A DNA stretch of 12,723 bases from an uncultured Lentisphaeria bacterium (lineage in GTDB: Bacteria; Verrucomicrobiota; Lentisphaeria; Victivallales; Victivallaceae). The notes under the pieces were generated by a model that ran no database searches, was not told the DNA's origin, and saw only the letters and a list, made by a program, of their open reading frames with translations. The stretch is from the NCBI GenBank assembly GCA_903821255.1, contig CAIJKT010000413.1, positions 1 through 12,723 of the forward strand, given 5' to 3'. Shown piece by piece: positions 1 to 6,607 of the stretch (positions are counted from its first letter, which is position 1; each line of letters starts with the position of its first letter). Both the position numbers and the translations under genes were made by a program.

Positions 1-714
1 AAAGTCGAGAATCAATTGAATGTCAAATTGAAATCCGGACCGCGCGGTTTATTTCAATATGTCCCGGCAGGACTGGATATTCGCTGGATGCTTGACTTAG
101 GCGCAGCAGACGGTGCCATAACCAGGGCGGCACTGGATTCATTTCCTGACTGCAAGGTGGTTTGTTTTGAACCGGTCAGCGCGACTTTCGAGCAACTTAA
201 AAGCAATCTGGCAAGATATGGCGGCAGGGTTGTATTTTACAACCTTGCTGTTGGTGATTATTCCGGTAAGGCGGAGATTAATATTACATCGTCTAAATAT
301 GCCAATTCGTTGAAAATCAAGTCTGAATTATATAGTCAGACCAATCCTCAAATTAAAGAAATCGGCAAAGAAGAAATTACCGTTGTCTCCCTTGACAGCA
401 TGCTGGACAAAATGCCCGTCGTCGATTTCGACCTGGTCAAAATAGATGTGGAGGGGTTTGAACAGCAGGTATTGCGCGGGGGAAATATTTTTTTCAGAAA
501 CCATGTAGATACGGTAATTATAGAGGTTTCGCTGGCAAGAGATGATTCATGGGAGCATCAAAGTTATCTTGATATATTCAGTATCCTTAATGAATATGGG
601 TTCAGGCTGGTGAATGTTTATGATGTAGAAAATTCAACCCGCAGTCGAACCTCAAAAAATCTGATGCTGTCACAAATGGACTGTGTATTCCGGCATATAT
701 CCAAACTTAAGTAA
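1..714 (+). CDS. FkbM-family SAM-dependent methyltransferase, 5' end outside window
   Basis: Predicted SAM-dependent methyltransferase of the FkbM family; members O-methylate sugars and natural products and are frequent in surface-glycan loci. Counting from the first possible start (TTG at 16): SAM-binding motif I is LDLGAADG (26-33), the acidic-loop motif is CFEP (near residue 50), and the family hallmark KIDVEG is at 142-147, followed by FEQQVLRG. The frame is open through base 1 and the TTG at 16 has no convincing ribosome binding site. Family members usually carry some tens of residues before motif I, so the true start is probably left of the window. The gene ends at TAA 712-714, 18 bp before the flippase gene, suggesting one operon. 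The family call is firm; the acceptor is unknown. Confidence 0.88.
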   Translation, partial: KVENQLNVKLKSGPRGLFQYVPAGLDIRWMLDLGAADGAITRAALDSFPDCKVVCFEPVSATFEQLKSNLARYGGRVVFYNLAVGDYSGKAEINITSSKYANSLKIKSELYSQTNPQIKEIGKEEITVVSLDSMLDKMPVVDFDLVKIDVEGFEQQVLRGGNIFFRNHVDTVIIEVSLARDDSWEHQSYLDIFSILNEYGFRLVNVYDVENSTRSRTSKNLMLSQMDCVFRHISKLK

Positions 715-732
715 GGCATGGCGGCAGCGTAA

Positions 733-2220
733 ATGTTTAAAGTTTTTATTCAAAAATTAAGTATAGATATTATCTTTAAGAGCCTGCTTTTCATAATCGC
801 CATTTTTATTGGCGGCTATTCCATTAAAGTGCTGGGGCTTCAGCAACTTGGGATTATTCAGGCAATCCAGGCTGCTTTCGTGTTTTTTCAATGCATGATT
901 GGGATCAATATTTTTAATAACGCAATCATTAACTTCACTGCCGAGAAACAGCAACGTGGTCCGAGTACTGATATTTCCAGTATCATAAATACCTGCAATG
1001 CAATAATAATTTGTTACACCTCTTTATTTTGTCTCATTGCCGGCGCATTATCCTGCTTCGGTTGGCTTAAAGAATACTTTGCGGAAAGCATTTTTTTTAT
1101 TTTACTAGTAGGTTTAATTCAGATGTTAAACGGGCTTGCAATGATCTACCAGTCATTTGCAACAGGTTTGGGAAAACTTGTTACTGTCGGAGTGCTTGAC
1201 GGTATTTTCAGTATGGCAAATTCTTTGATGGTGTTCGTTGCTTTGGTTTTTTGGGGAAACATCTGGGTTTATCTTTGTTCGCAAGGTGTTATAAGTTTGT
1301 TGCGGGTTATTTTCTATTCAGGATTTTGTTCTAAAAAGTACCATTATCACATGAATGCCTCGTTAAGCTGGAAATTACTGAAGACAATGCCGTTATTTTG
1401 CCGCAGTGCTTACATTGGTTCGCTGACACAATTATTCAATTGTTGTGCGGATACAATTTTTGTTGGCATTACGGGTGGTTTTAGTGCCGTACCGATATAT
1501 ACGATGTCCCAAAACATATTATTCGGCATACATTCTCTGGTTTGCAATACAGCGGGTAATGTTTTTCCTTTGTTGTCTGGACGGGGGGAGTTGGCAATTG
1601 TTACCTTGCGGAATATTCGTTATAAACTGTTTTGGGGGATTTCCAGAATGAGTTTGCTGCTCTATAGTTTCGCCGCTATATTTGTTCCAGTGGCAATGTC
1701 AAAACTTGTGAATCATGATTTTGGCAGGGATTTAAGATTTTTCATGTTTTTTGCCGGCTTGATGGGGCTGGGGATGATGTTTGCCGCTTATGCCTCTACT
1801 CCGTTGCTTGTTTTGAAAAAAGTCAGGACTGTGGCTATCGGCGATTGGATAACAACCATCGGAGTATTCCTCCTTACGCTGCTGCTTGGTTATTTTTTCG
1901 CGGCAGCCGGAGTTGTCATTGCTAGAACATTCTTCGTCATTTCCGGAATATATTATCTGTACCGCCTCAATCTGTTTCTTGGAGTAAGCCAGAGAAAATT
2001 GTTCGAAATAGTGCCAGTACTTGTTGAATATGCATTGTTTGGCGCACTATCTATATTTGTGTTAAATATTAATTCTGAAATAATTATTCAATCCGCCATC
2101 GGATTGACCATTTTTGCAGTTATGCATTTGGGTCTTTTAATAATTCAACTATATAGTAAGGATGGCACTGAAATAAGATCGTTATTCTCACTGTTCTACA
2201 ATACCATAAAAAATAAATAA
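733..2220 (+). CDS. Wzx-like oligosaccharide flippase (MOP/MATE superfamily)
   Basis: Predicted inner-membrane protein that flips lipid-linked oligosaccharide repeat units to the periplasm. At 495 residues it has the usual length for a Wzx/RfbX-like transporter. The translation is a series of hydrophobic segments, roughly 12-14, from the first pair (about residues 13-55) to the last (about 455-475), separated by short basic loops. The opening pattern, with an IGGYSIKVLG loop followed by GIIQAIQAAFVFF, resembles the first helices of polysaccharide biosynthesis flippases. A stop codon lies in frame just before the ATG, so 733 is the first available start; no strong Shine-Dalgarno is visible. 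It lies between two methyltransferase-like genes on the same strand. No Wzy polymerase is seen nearby. Substrate specificity cannot be read from the sequence. Confidence 0.85.
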   Translation: MFKVFIQKLSIDIIFKSLLFIIAIFIGGYSIKVLGLQQLGIIQAIQAAFVFFQCMIGINIFNNAIINFTAEKQQRGPSTDISSIINTCNAIIICYTSLFCLIAGALSCFGWLKEYFAESIFFILLVGLIQMLNGLAMIYQSFATGLGKLVTVGVLDGIFSMANSLMVFVALVFWGNIWVYLCSQGVISLLRVIFYSGFCSKKYHYHMNASLSWKLLKTMPLFCRSAYIGSLTQLFNCCADTIFVGITGGFSAVPIYTMSQNILFGIHSLVCNTAGNVFPLLSGRGELAIVTLRNIRYKLFWGISRMSLLLYSFAAIFVPVAMSKLVNHDFGRDLRFFMFFAGLMGLGMMFAAYASTPLLVLKKVRTVAIGDWITTIGVFLLTLLLGYFFAAAGVVIARTFFVISGIYYLYRLNLFLGVSQRKLFEIVPVLVEYALFGALSIFVLNINSEIIIQSAIGLTIFAVMHLGLLIIQLYSKDGTEIRSLFSLFYNTIKNK

Positions 2221-2230
2221 TAGGGTTAAA

Positions 2231-2902
2231 ATGCATATAAAAGAAATAGTACAGAAAGCGTATCTCCACTTACAAGCTGTTTACAGATGGTTCTTTGTTG
2301 AACATAGAGGGCTTGTAGAAAAAATAGTTTCACGCAGAGAATACATGTTATACCAGCGTGCAGGAAAACTGAATCCTCCCGAGCATCAAGTAAAGCAAAG
2401 AAATATCAAATATTTAGCAAAACTGTATGACTGTACCATTCTTGTTGAAACCGGAACATTCAAAGGTGATATGGTCGAAGCAATGAAAGACAATTTTGAT
2501 ACAATTTACTCCATCGAATTAGATAACAAACTTTATATTACAGCAAAAAACCGCTTTGCAGAATCATCTCACATCCATATAATCCATGGTGACAGCACAG
2601 AGGAACTGCCGCGGATAATGGAGAAAATCAACATGCGCACAATATTCTGGCTGGATGGGCATTACTGCGGTGATAATACCAGTAAAGGCATTAAGTTGAC
2701 GCCGATCCTGGAGGAATTAAAAACAATTTTTGCCGGCCTGGATTATGGACATGTTATTCTGATTGATGACGCACGGTTGTTCAACGGGACCAATGACTAT
2801 CCGACGTTTCCAGAGTTAATCACATTTTTAAAAGAGAATAAACCTGATGTGCTTATATCTGTTGAAGATGATGCCATACGGCTTGCGCCAGGCTTAAGAT
2901 AA
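2231..2902 (+). CDS. Putative class I SAM-dependent methyltransferase
   Basis: A 223-residue soluble protein with a Rossmann-methyltransferase layout. The glycine loop VETGTFKGD is at about 72-80 (E73, G75, G79), followed by an SIELD acidic strand end. Further on are FWLDGHYCGD (D142, H144) and ILIDDARLFNG (D179, D180). This resembles small putative methyltransferases common in polysaccharide and O-antigen loci, with the acidic pair placed as in TylF/MycF-like enzymes, where acidic residues bind a metal. The first 60 residues are basic and partly hydrophobic and show no known domain. The gene starts 10 bp after the flippase gene and probably shares its transcript. Methyl transfer is inferred from the fold only; substrate unknown. 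Confidence 0.65.
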   Translation: MHIKEIVQKAYLHLQAVYRWFFVEHRGLVEKIVSRREYMLYQRAGKLNPPEHQVKQRNIKYLAKLYDCTILVETGTFKGDMVEAMKDNFDTIYSIELDNKLYITAKNRFAESSHIHIIHGDSTEELPRIMEKINMRTIFWLDGHYCGDNTSKGIKLTPILEELKTIFAGLDYGHVILIDDARLFNGTNDYPTFPELITFLKENKPDVLISVEDDAIRLAPGLR

Positions 2903-2908
2903 ACAATC

Positions 2909-3025
2909 ATGAAAATATTATTTAGTAATTCGCATAATGGGAAATGTAAAGTCAAGCAAAAATGGCGAATCCGGCATATCTGTAGCGGCTTGATCTACGT
3001 CATTTTTTTGCCACAATCCAAGTAA
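2909..3025 (+). pseudogene. Possible 5' stub of a truncated gene (38 codons)
   Basis: An ATG lies 6 bp after the stop of the preceding gene and opens a 38-codon frame beginning MKILFSNSHNG. That is a typical first beta strand and loop of a glycosyltransferase or other Rossmann-type protein. After about residue 12 the translation becomes basic and unstructured, and the frame runs into the 3' end of the convergent methyltransferase gene, stopping at 3023-3025. No strong ribosome binding site is visible. One reading is that a downstream gene of the operon was cut off by insertion of the reverse-strand segment. It could equally be a chance ORF, so this call is weak. Confidence 0.2.
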
Positions 3026-3629
3026 CGATAGGCCACAAAGGATCATTTTTGACTGCCAGCTGGTGCAGAGGATGCCACTTCGCGTTTGGGACTCCGGCGA
3101 ATCGGATGCCATCGCGGATTACAGACCAGACTTGAAAATTCCCCCATCCGCCGACGTCAATGATTTCTGACCAGTTTCGATGGAGCAGAGATAGCGCATC
3201 CGGGGAGAAGCGCCAGAAGTCCTTGGGTTCTAGATGGATTGGATTTATGAAGCAGGTTGTGTGGATAGCAATGCCTCCAGGACGGAGCACCCGATAGCAC
3301 TCATCTATGGCATTCTGAGGATTCCCATCAATGTGTTCAAGCACTTGGTCTGAGAGGACGTAATCAAAAGAAGCGTCCGGGAAGCTAAGATCCAAGATAT
3401 TGTGTTCAGGATAATCTGCTGAGATAATCTCAATTGGCTGAATACCTAATAATTCGATCAAATTGGCCGAATGACTGATTGATAGAACGCGTCCGCTCTT
3501 ATTTTGCAATCTGGCACCAATTGAATGGAGTCGGTCATACATGTAGTAACGTGTAATGTGAGGACCGCGAGAAAGACCTATCATTGAAGATAGCCATATA
3601 AATTTGCGAAGTTTTCTATATATATTCAT
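3000..3629 (-). CDS. Class I SAM-dependent methyltransferase (Methyltransf_11-like), reverse strand
   Basis: A 209-residue protein with the C-terminal half of a Methyltransf_11 domain clearly present. FDYVLSDQVLEHI (88-100) is the post-II motif, and ECYRVLRPGGIAI (110-122) is the classical motif III region. FWRFSPDAL follows, a signature often seen in methyltransferases of glycan clusters. The usual glycine-rich motif I is degenerate: the expected place reads RVLSISHSANLIELLG (47-62), with no GxGxG. It may therefore bind SAM unusually or act as a non-catalytic homologue. It is the only convincing minus-strand gene and converges on the upstream operon. On its 5' side is an A+T-rich gap, so it must have its own promoter or be silent. 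The start at 3629 is the first ATG of the frame; the upstream GGG is a weak ribosome binding site. Confidence 0.8.
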   Translation of the reverse strand: MNIYRKLRKFIWLSSMIGLSRGPHITRYYMYDRLHSIGARLQNKSGRVLSISHSANLIELLGIQPIEIISADYPEHNILDLSFPDASFDYVLSDQVLEHIDGNPQNAIDECYRVLRPGGIAIHTTCFINPIHLEPKDFWRFSPDALSLLHRNWSEIIDVGGWGNFQVWSVIRDGIRFAGVPNAKWHPLHQLAVKNDPLWPIVTWIVAKK

Positions 3630-3772
3630 AATTTCCCGGGTTCCCCAAGCTGGAAGTTCAGAGTTCTCTTTTTAAGCCTGACAAATTGGTGCGGCATTTC
3701 ATGTATAACATCCAAATTTAAATATAAGAGCACTTTCATAAAGATCAACAAAAAATTAATAAAAATAATGCC

Positions 3773-3876
3773 TCATATTGTTTATTGAGTTATATAGTGT
3801 CATATTGTAAAAATATTCAGTAATGCGAGTTATTTGAGATTGCGGAAGAAAACTTAGCACTACGAAAATATTGTAA
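3773..3876. repeat. Three short direct repeats with ATATTGT core
   Basis: TCATATTGT occurs at 3773-3781 and 3800-3808, and ATATTGTAA at 3802-3810 and 3868-3876. Core spacings are 27 and 66 bp. They lie in the divergent intergenic gap and overlap the candidate promoter. They could be operator sites, but short A+T-rich words recur by chance here. Confidence 0.2.
3778..3806 (+). promoter_or_regulatory. Candidate sigma-70-like promoter for the 3988 operon
   Basis: TTGTTT (3778-3783) and CATATT (3801-3806) are separated by 17 bp, with TG one base before the -10 box as in extended -10 promoters. Each hexamer matches the consensus at 4 of 6 positions. In sequence this A+T-rich such matches arise easily by chance, and the start codon is about 180 bp downstream, so the call is tentative. 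Confidence 0.2.
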
Positions 3877-3987
3877 TTTCAAAACAATCAGTTAAAAAAA
3901 TCAATCAGAGATGTTAATATGTCTTTTTATGTAGGAATGTATGCAGAGGAAGAGGATTGCAACCAACAATATTCTGGAGTTTAGCTT

Positions 3988-4704
3988 ATGATACGAAAAA
4001 TAATGTCAAAAATTTGCCAGTGGCTGAAATGGCCCTGCGAAATGATTGAACTATCGCGGGAAAACAATTGGGCGTTTATTTTTAACAATACCATAGCAGA
4101 CAGTTGCTGGCTGAGGAATAAGAGTTTCTCGCCGGGGCGCTGGGCCAGTAATTATTCTTTTCTTTACATTCTGTACCGGGTGTTGAATGACGTCAAGCCG
4201 CAAGCAATCATTGAATTCGGCTTAGGACAGACGACACGCATGATTGTTCAATATGGCAAGAGTTTCAATGTTAATCCACTTACTATTGAACATGATGAAA
4301 GATGGAGCAATTATTTTTGCCAGGCCACGGAATTATCAGGGGAAGGATTAATAGTCCATCTGGACTTGGAGGAACGATATTATAAAGGGTTTAAAACGAC
4401 AGCATATAGCGGACTGCAAGACGTGGCGGAAAATAAGAAATATGATTTGATTGTGCTTGACGGCCCGTTTGCCTCCGACCGTTTCTCCCGTATTCAAATT
4501 CTTGATTTGATTCCCGATCACCTTGCAGATTCTTTTTGCATTATTATTGACGATTTTGATCGCCGGGGCGAGAAGGATACAGTTAAAGAGGTTAAGCGTA
4601 TCCTGGCGGAACGGAAGATTAATTTTGTCTGCGGGTATTATGCCGGAACAAAGGCTCAGCAGTTGATTTGTTCTCCCGATTGGGGTTTCTTGACTGGGCT
4701 TTAG
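3988..4704 (+). CDS. Putative class I SAM-dependent methyltransferase
   Basis: A 238-residue protein with a Rossmann-methyltransferase-like layout. IIEFGLGQTTRM (74-85) forms the nucleotide-binding loop, and PLTIEHDERW provides the acidic residue after strand 2. DLIVLDGPFASDRFSR (from residue 153) corresponds to strand 4, and CIIIDDFDRRGEKD (from residue 184, D188/D189) to strand 5. The order glycine loop, LDG, IDD matches the unrelated-looking protein at 2231-2902, so both may belong to the same broad group of small glycan-locus methyltransferases. The start is well supported by GGAG at 3976-3979, 8 bp before the ATG. It is the first gene of a plus-strand run with the GT8 gene 15 bp downstream. 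Activity and substrate are unproven. Confidence 0.6.
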   Translation: MIRKIMSKICQWLKWPCEMIELSRENNWAFIFNNTIADSCWLRNKSFSPGRWASNYSFLYILYRVLNDVKPQAIIEFGLGQTTRMIVQYGKSFNVNPLTIEHDERWSNYFCQATELSGEGLIVHLDLEERYYKGFKTTAYSGLQDVAENKKYDLIVLDGPFASDRFSRIQILDLIPDHLADSFCIIIDDFDRRGEKDTVKEVKRILAERKINFVCGYYAGTKAQQLICSPDWGFLTGL

Positions 4705-4710
4705 AAAGGA
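4705..4710 (+). promoter_or_regulatory. Ribosome binding site of the GT8 gene
   Basis: AAAGGA lies directly after the stop of the preceding gene. Its 9-base spacing to ATG 4720 decides the start over TTG 4717. The ATG at 4713 is only 2 bases away and runs into a stop after seven codons. Confidence 0.55.
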
Positions 4711-4719
4711 TAATGATTG

Positions 4720-5625
4720 ATGAAAATCATTCTTAGTTCCGATGAAAAGTATCTTCCTCATGCAGCGGCATTGATCAAGTCAATTTATGCAAATACTGCC
4801 GCTGAAGTTGAAATCAATTTTTTGTACCTTGATTTGATGCCGGAAAGCATCGAAAAGTTGCGTCGTTTTGTTGTGGAATGCAACGGCTGCATTAAATTTA
4901 TTCCAGTAGATATTTCTCCAATTGCAGGATTTCCGGCTCGAGGACATATTTCTCTTTCCGCCTATTTGAGAATGCTGGCCCCGTTATATGTCGAGTCCGA
5001 TCAGGCAGTCTATCTTGATGTTGATACGATAGTCCTGGCCGATATCAGTACAATCATGGCTGGTATCCGGGATGATTATTACGTCTATGCAGTCGAGGAG
5101 CCGAACAGCGAGAAGTACCGACTGGGATTTCCCCCGGGAAAGCCGTATTTTAATTCCGGCTGCATGGTGATGAATCTGCGGCTGTGGCGAAGAGACAATC
5201 TGACGGATAAGTTGCTGGCGCGTTCTGCGCAATTTGGCTGGGAGCAGACGTATCACGATCAGGATACGATGAATTATGTATTGGACGGCAACTTCGGGCT
5301 GCTGCATCCCCGCTGGAATGTTCATCATGCCGTGGCTGACCGCAGATATTGGCCAAAATTCTCCTGTTATACGCAGGAACAACTGGAGGAAGCGATCAGC
5401 AAGCCAGGGATTGTGCATTTCAGCTTCGGCAAACCCTGGAATTATGGCTGCGAACATCGTTTCCGGCATTACTACCGTCAATACAGGAGTCAAACTCCCT
5501 GGGAATATTCTTCTCCGGCAGGGTTTACCTGGGAAAAGTTTTTTATATTTTACAAAAATCAAATCAGTCAAATGATTCCTGAATCCATTAAAAGAATTAT
5601 TAGAAACAAAAAACGAGATGAATAA
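4720..5625 (+). CDS. Glycosyltransferase family 8 (LgtC-like)
   Basis: A 301-residue retaining GT-A glycosyltransferase of family GT8, which typically transfers galactose or glucose from UDP-sugars to lipooligosaccharide or glycan acceptors. Visible family motifs: an N-terminal beta strand (MKIILSSDEKYL), the metal-binding DxD in YLDVDTIVL (D100, D102), FNSGCMVMNLRLW (N145, S146, G147), YHDQDTMNYVL (from 178), LHPRWNVH, and the C-terminal HFSFGKPW (H233) that closes the active site. Length matches the family. AAAGGA at 4705-4710 sits 9 bp before ATG 4720, so that start is preferred over a TTG at 4717. The stop overlaps the next start in TAATG, indicating translational coupling. The exact sugar and linkage cannot be deduced. 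Confidence 0.92.
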   Translation: MKIILSSDEKYLPHAAALIKSIYANTAAEVEINFLYLDLMPESIEKLRRFVVECNGCIKFIPVDISPIAGFPARGHISLSAYLRMLAPLYVESDQAVYLDVDTIVLADISTIMAGIRDDYYVYAVEEPNSEKYRLGFPPGKPYFNSGCMVMNLRLWRRDNLTDKLLARSAQFGWEQTYHDQDTMNYVLDGNFGLLHPRWNVHHAVADRRYWPKFSCYTQEQLEEAISKPGIVHFSFGKPWNYGCEHRFRHYYRQYRSQTPWEYSSPAGFTWEKFFIFYKNQISQMIPESIKRIIRNKKRDE

Positions 5626-6539
5626 TGAATAATGCGGTATTGCTGGTTACTTTTAATCGTCCGGATACAACGGCTGCGGTTTTTGATGCCATTCGTATGG
5701 CCCGGCCGCCACGCTTATATGTTGCCGCCGACGGGCCGCGTCCCGGCCGCGCTGGAGAAAAAGAGCTTTGCCGTCAGGCCCGCCAATGTATTGACCGTGT
5801 GGATTGGATGTGCGATGTCAAAACGTTGTTTCGAGAAGAAAATATGGGTTGCGGGCCAGCGGTAAGTTCCGCAATCGACTGGTTTTTTTCTTATGAGGAG
5901 CAGGGAATTATTCTGGAAGACGATTGTGTTGCCGGAAAAGATTTTTTCCCCTTCTGCGATGAAATGCTGGAGTATTATTTTCATGACACCCGCGTGATGC
6001 ACATCAGCGGCAATAATTTTTTGCCGGAATCATTCCATTATGATGCTTCATATTATTTTTCCCGTTATCCATTGTCCTGGGGCTGGGCGACCTGGCGGAG
6101 GGCCTGGAATCATTACGATTTCAAGATGAAGAACTATCAATCGTTTAAACGGGAAAACATTATCGTCGACATTTTCCCAGGTGATAGCCGGACGCAGAAA
6201 CGCTGGCTGGAGATTTTCGACTTAACGTATGCCGGAGACTCCAATTTCAATACATGGGATTTTCAGTGGGTTTATGCCAATTTCTGCCAGAACGGCCTAT
6301 CCGTCACGCCGAGGGTAAACATGGTAAAAAATATTGGAGTCCAGAAATCCCATGATTCCAGTGACCGCATCATGTTGCTGGCCGCAGAGGAACTTGGCGC
6401 CATAATCCATCCCGAATTTATGCTGGCTGACTCTGCTGCCGACTCTTATATTTTTAAATTATGCCTAGCCAGGATTAATCTTCTTTCCAGAATTTTATCA
6501 AAATTGAACAAGAAGCTTTTCGGCAAAAGGTGCTATTGA
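5625..6539 (+). CDS. GT2-like glycosyltransferase (HlpA-like group)
   Basis: A 304-residue GT-A-fold glycosyltransferase. It begins with AVLLVTFNRPDTT, the usual first strand and loop of GT2-type enzymes. A mid-region ENMGCG motif follows, and then IILEDDCVAG with E98-D99-D100 in the place of the metal-binding DxD. The segment LSWGWATWRRAW is a signature of a group often labelled 'glycosyltransferase family 2' or 'hemolytic protein HlpA-like', found in O-antigen and capsule loci. The start codon overlaps the GT8 stop by one base (TAATG), so the two transferases are probably made together and may add successive sugars. The last 30 residues are basic, which could favour membrane contact. Donor and acceptor are unknown. 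Confidence 0.82.
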   Translation: MNNAVLLVTFNRPDTTAAVFDAIRMARPPRLYVAADGPRPGRAGEKELCRQARQCIDRVDWMCDVKTLFREENMGCGPAVSSAIDWFFSYEEQGIILEDDCVAGKDFFPFCDEMLEYYFHDTRVMHISGNNFLPESFHYDASYYFSRYPLSWGWATWRRAWNHYDFKMKNYQSFKRENIIVDIFPGDSRTQKRWLEIFDLTYAGDSNFNTWDFQWVYANFCQNGLSVTPRVNMVKNIGVQKSHDSSDRIMLLAAEELGAIIHPEFMLADSAADSYIFKLCLARINLLSRILSKLNKKLFGKRCY

Positions 6540-6607
6540 GCGGTTGCTTAAATTAACGGCATAATTACAGTTGAATAAATAAAGATGCTGACAGGAAGAT
6601 ATAAACG

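Larger units (their letters stand above)
3630..3987. other. A+T-rich intergenic gap between divergent genes
   Basis: No convincing gene is present in these 358 bp. A hand count gives about 43 G or C in the 180 bases 3721-3900 (about 24%), far below the flanking genes. The gap separates two divergently transcribed genes, so it should carry promoters for both. It holds three copies of ATATTGT (3775, 3802, 3868) and a 21-codon ORF (3919-3984) that resembles nothing known. I see no insertion-sequence ends, tRNA or clear terminator hairpin. It is probably a promoter region and a recombination joint. Confidence 0.5.

Noticed and set aside
2928..2970. Inverted repeat ATTCGC...GCGAAT between convergent genes
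   Set aside because: The 6-bp arms are separated by 31 bases and there is no T-run, so it is not a credible bidirectional terminator.
3919..3984. 21-codon ORF (begins MSFYVGMYAEEE) ending 3 bp before the 3988 gene
   Set aside because: Very short, no convincing ribosome binding site and no leader-peptide features such as runs of one amino acid or an attenuator hairpin.
4984..5571. 195-codon minus-strand ORF inside the GT8 gene
   Set aside because: Shadow of a gene whose plus-strand frame has all GT8 motifs; its translation has no protein-like pattern.
6540..6607. Possible promoter in the 68-bp gap before the radical SAM gene
   Set aside because: TTGCTT and the nearby A+T-rich hexamer are only about 12 bp apart, too close for a sigma-70 promoter; only the ribosome binding site is convincing.
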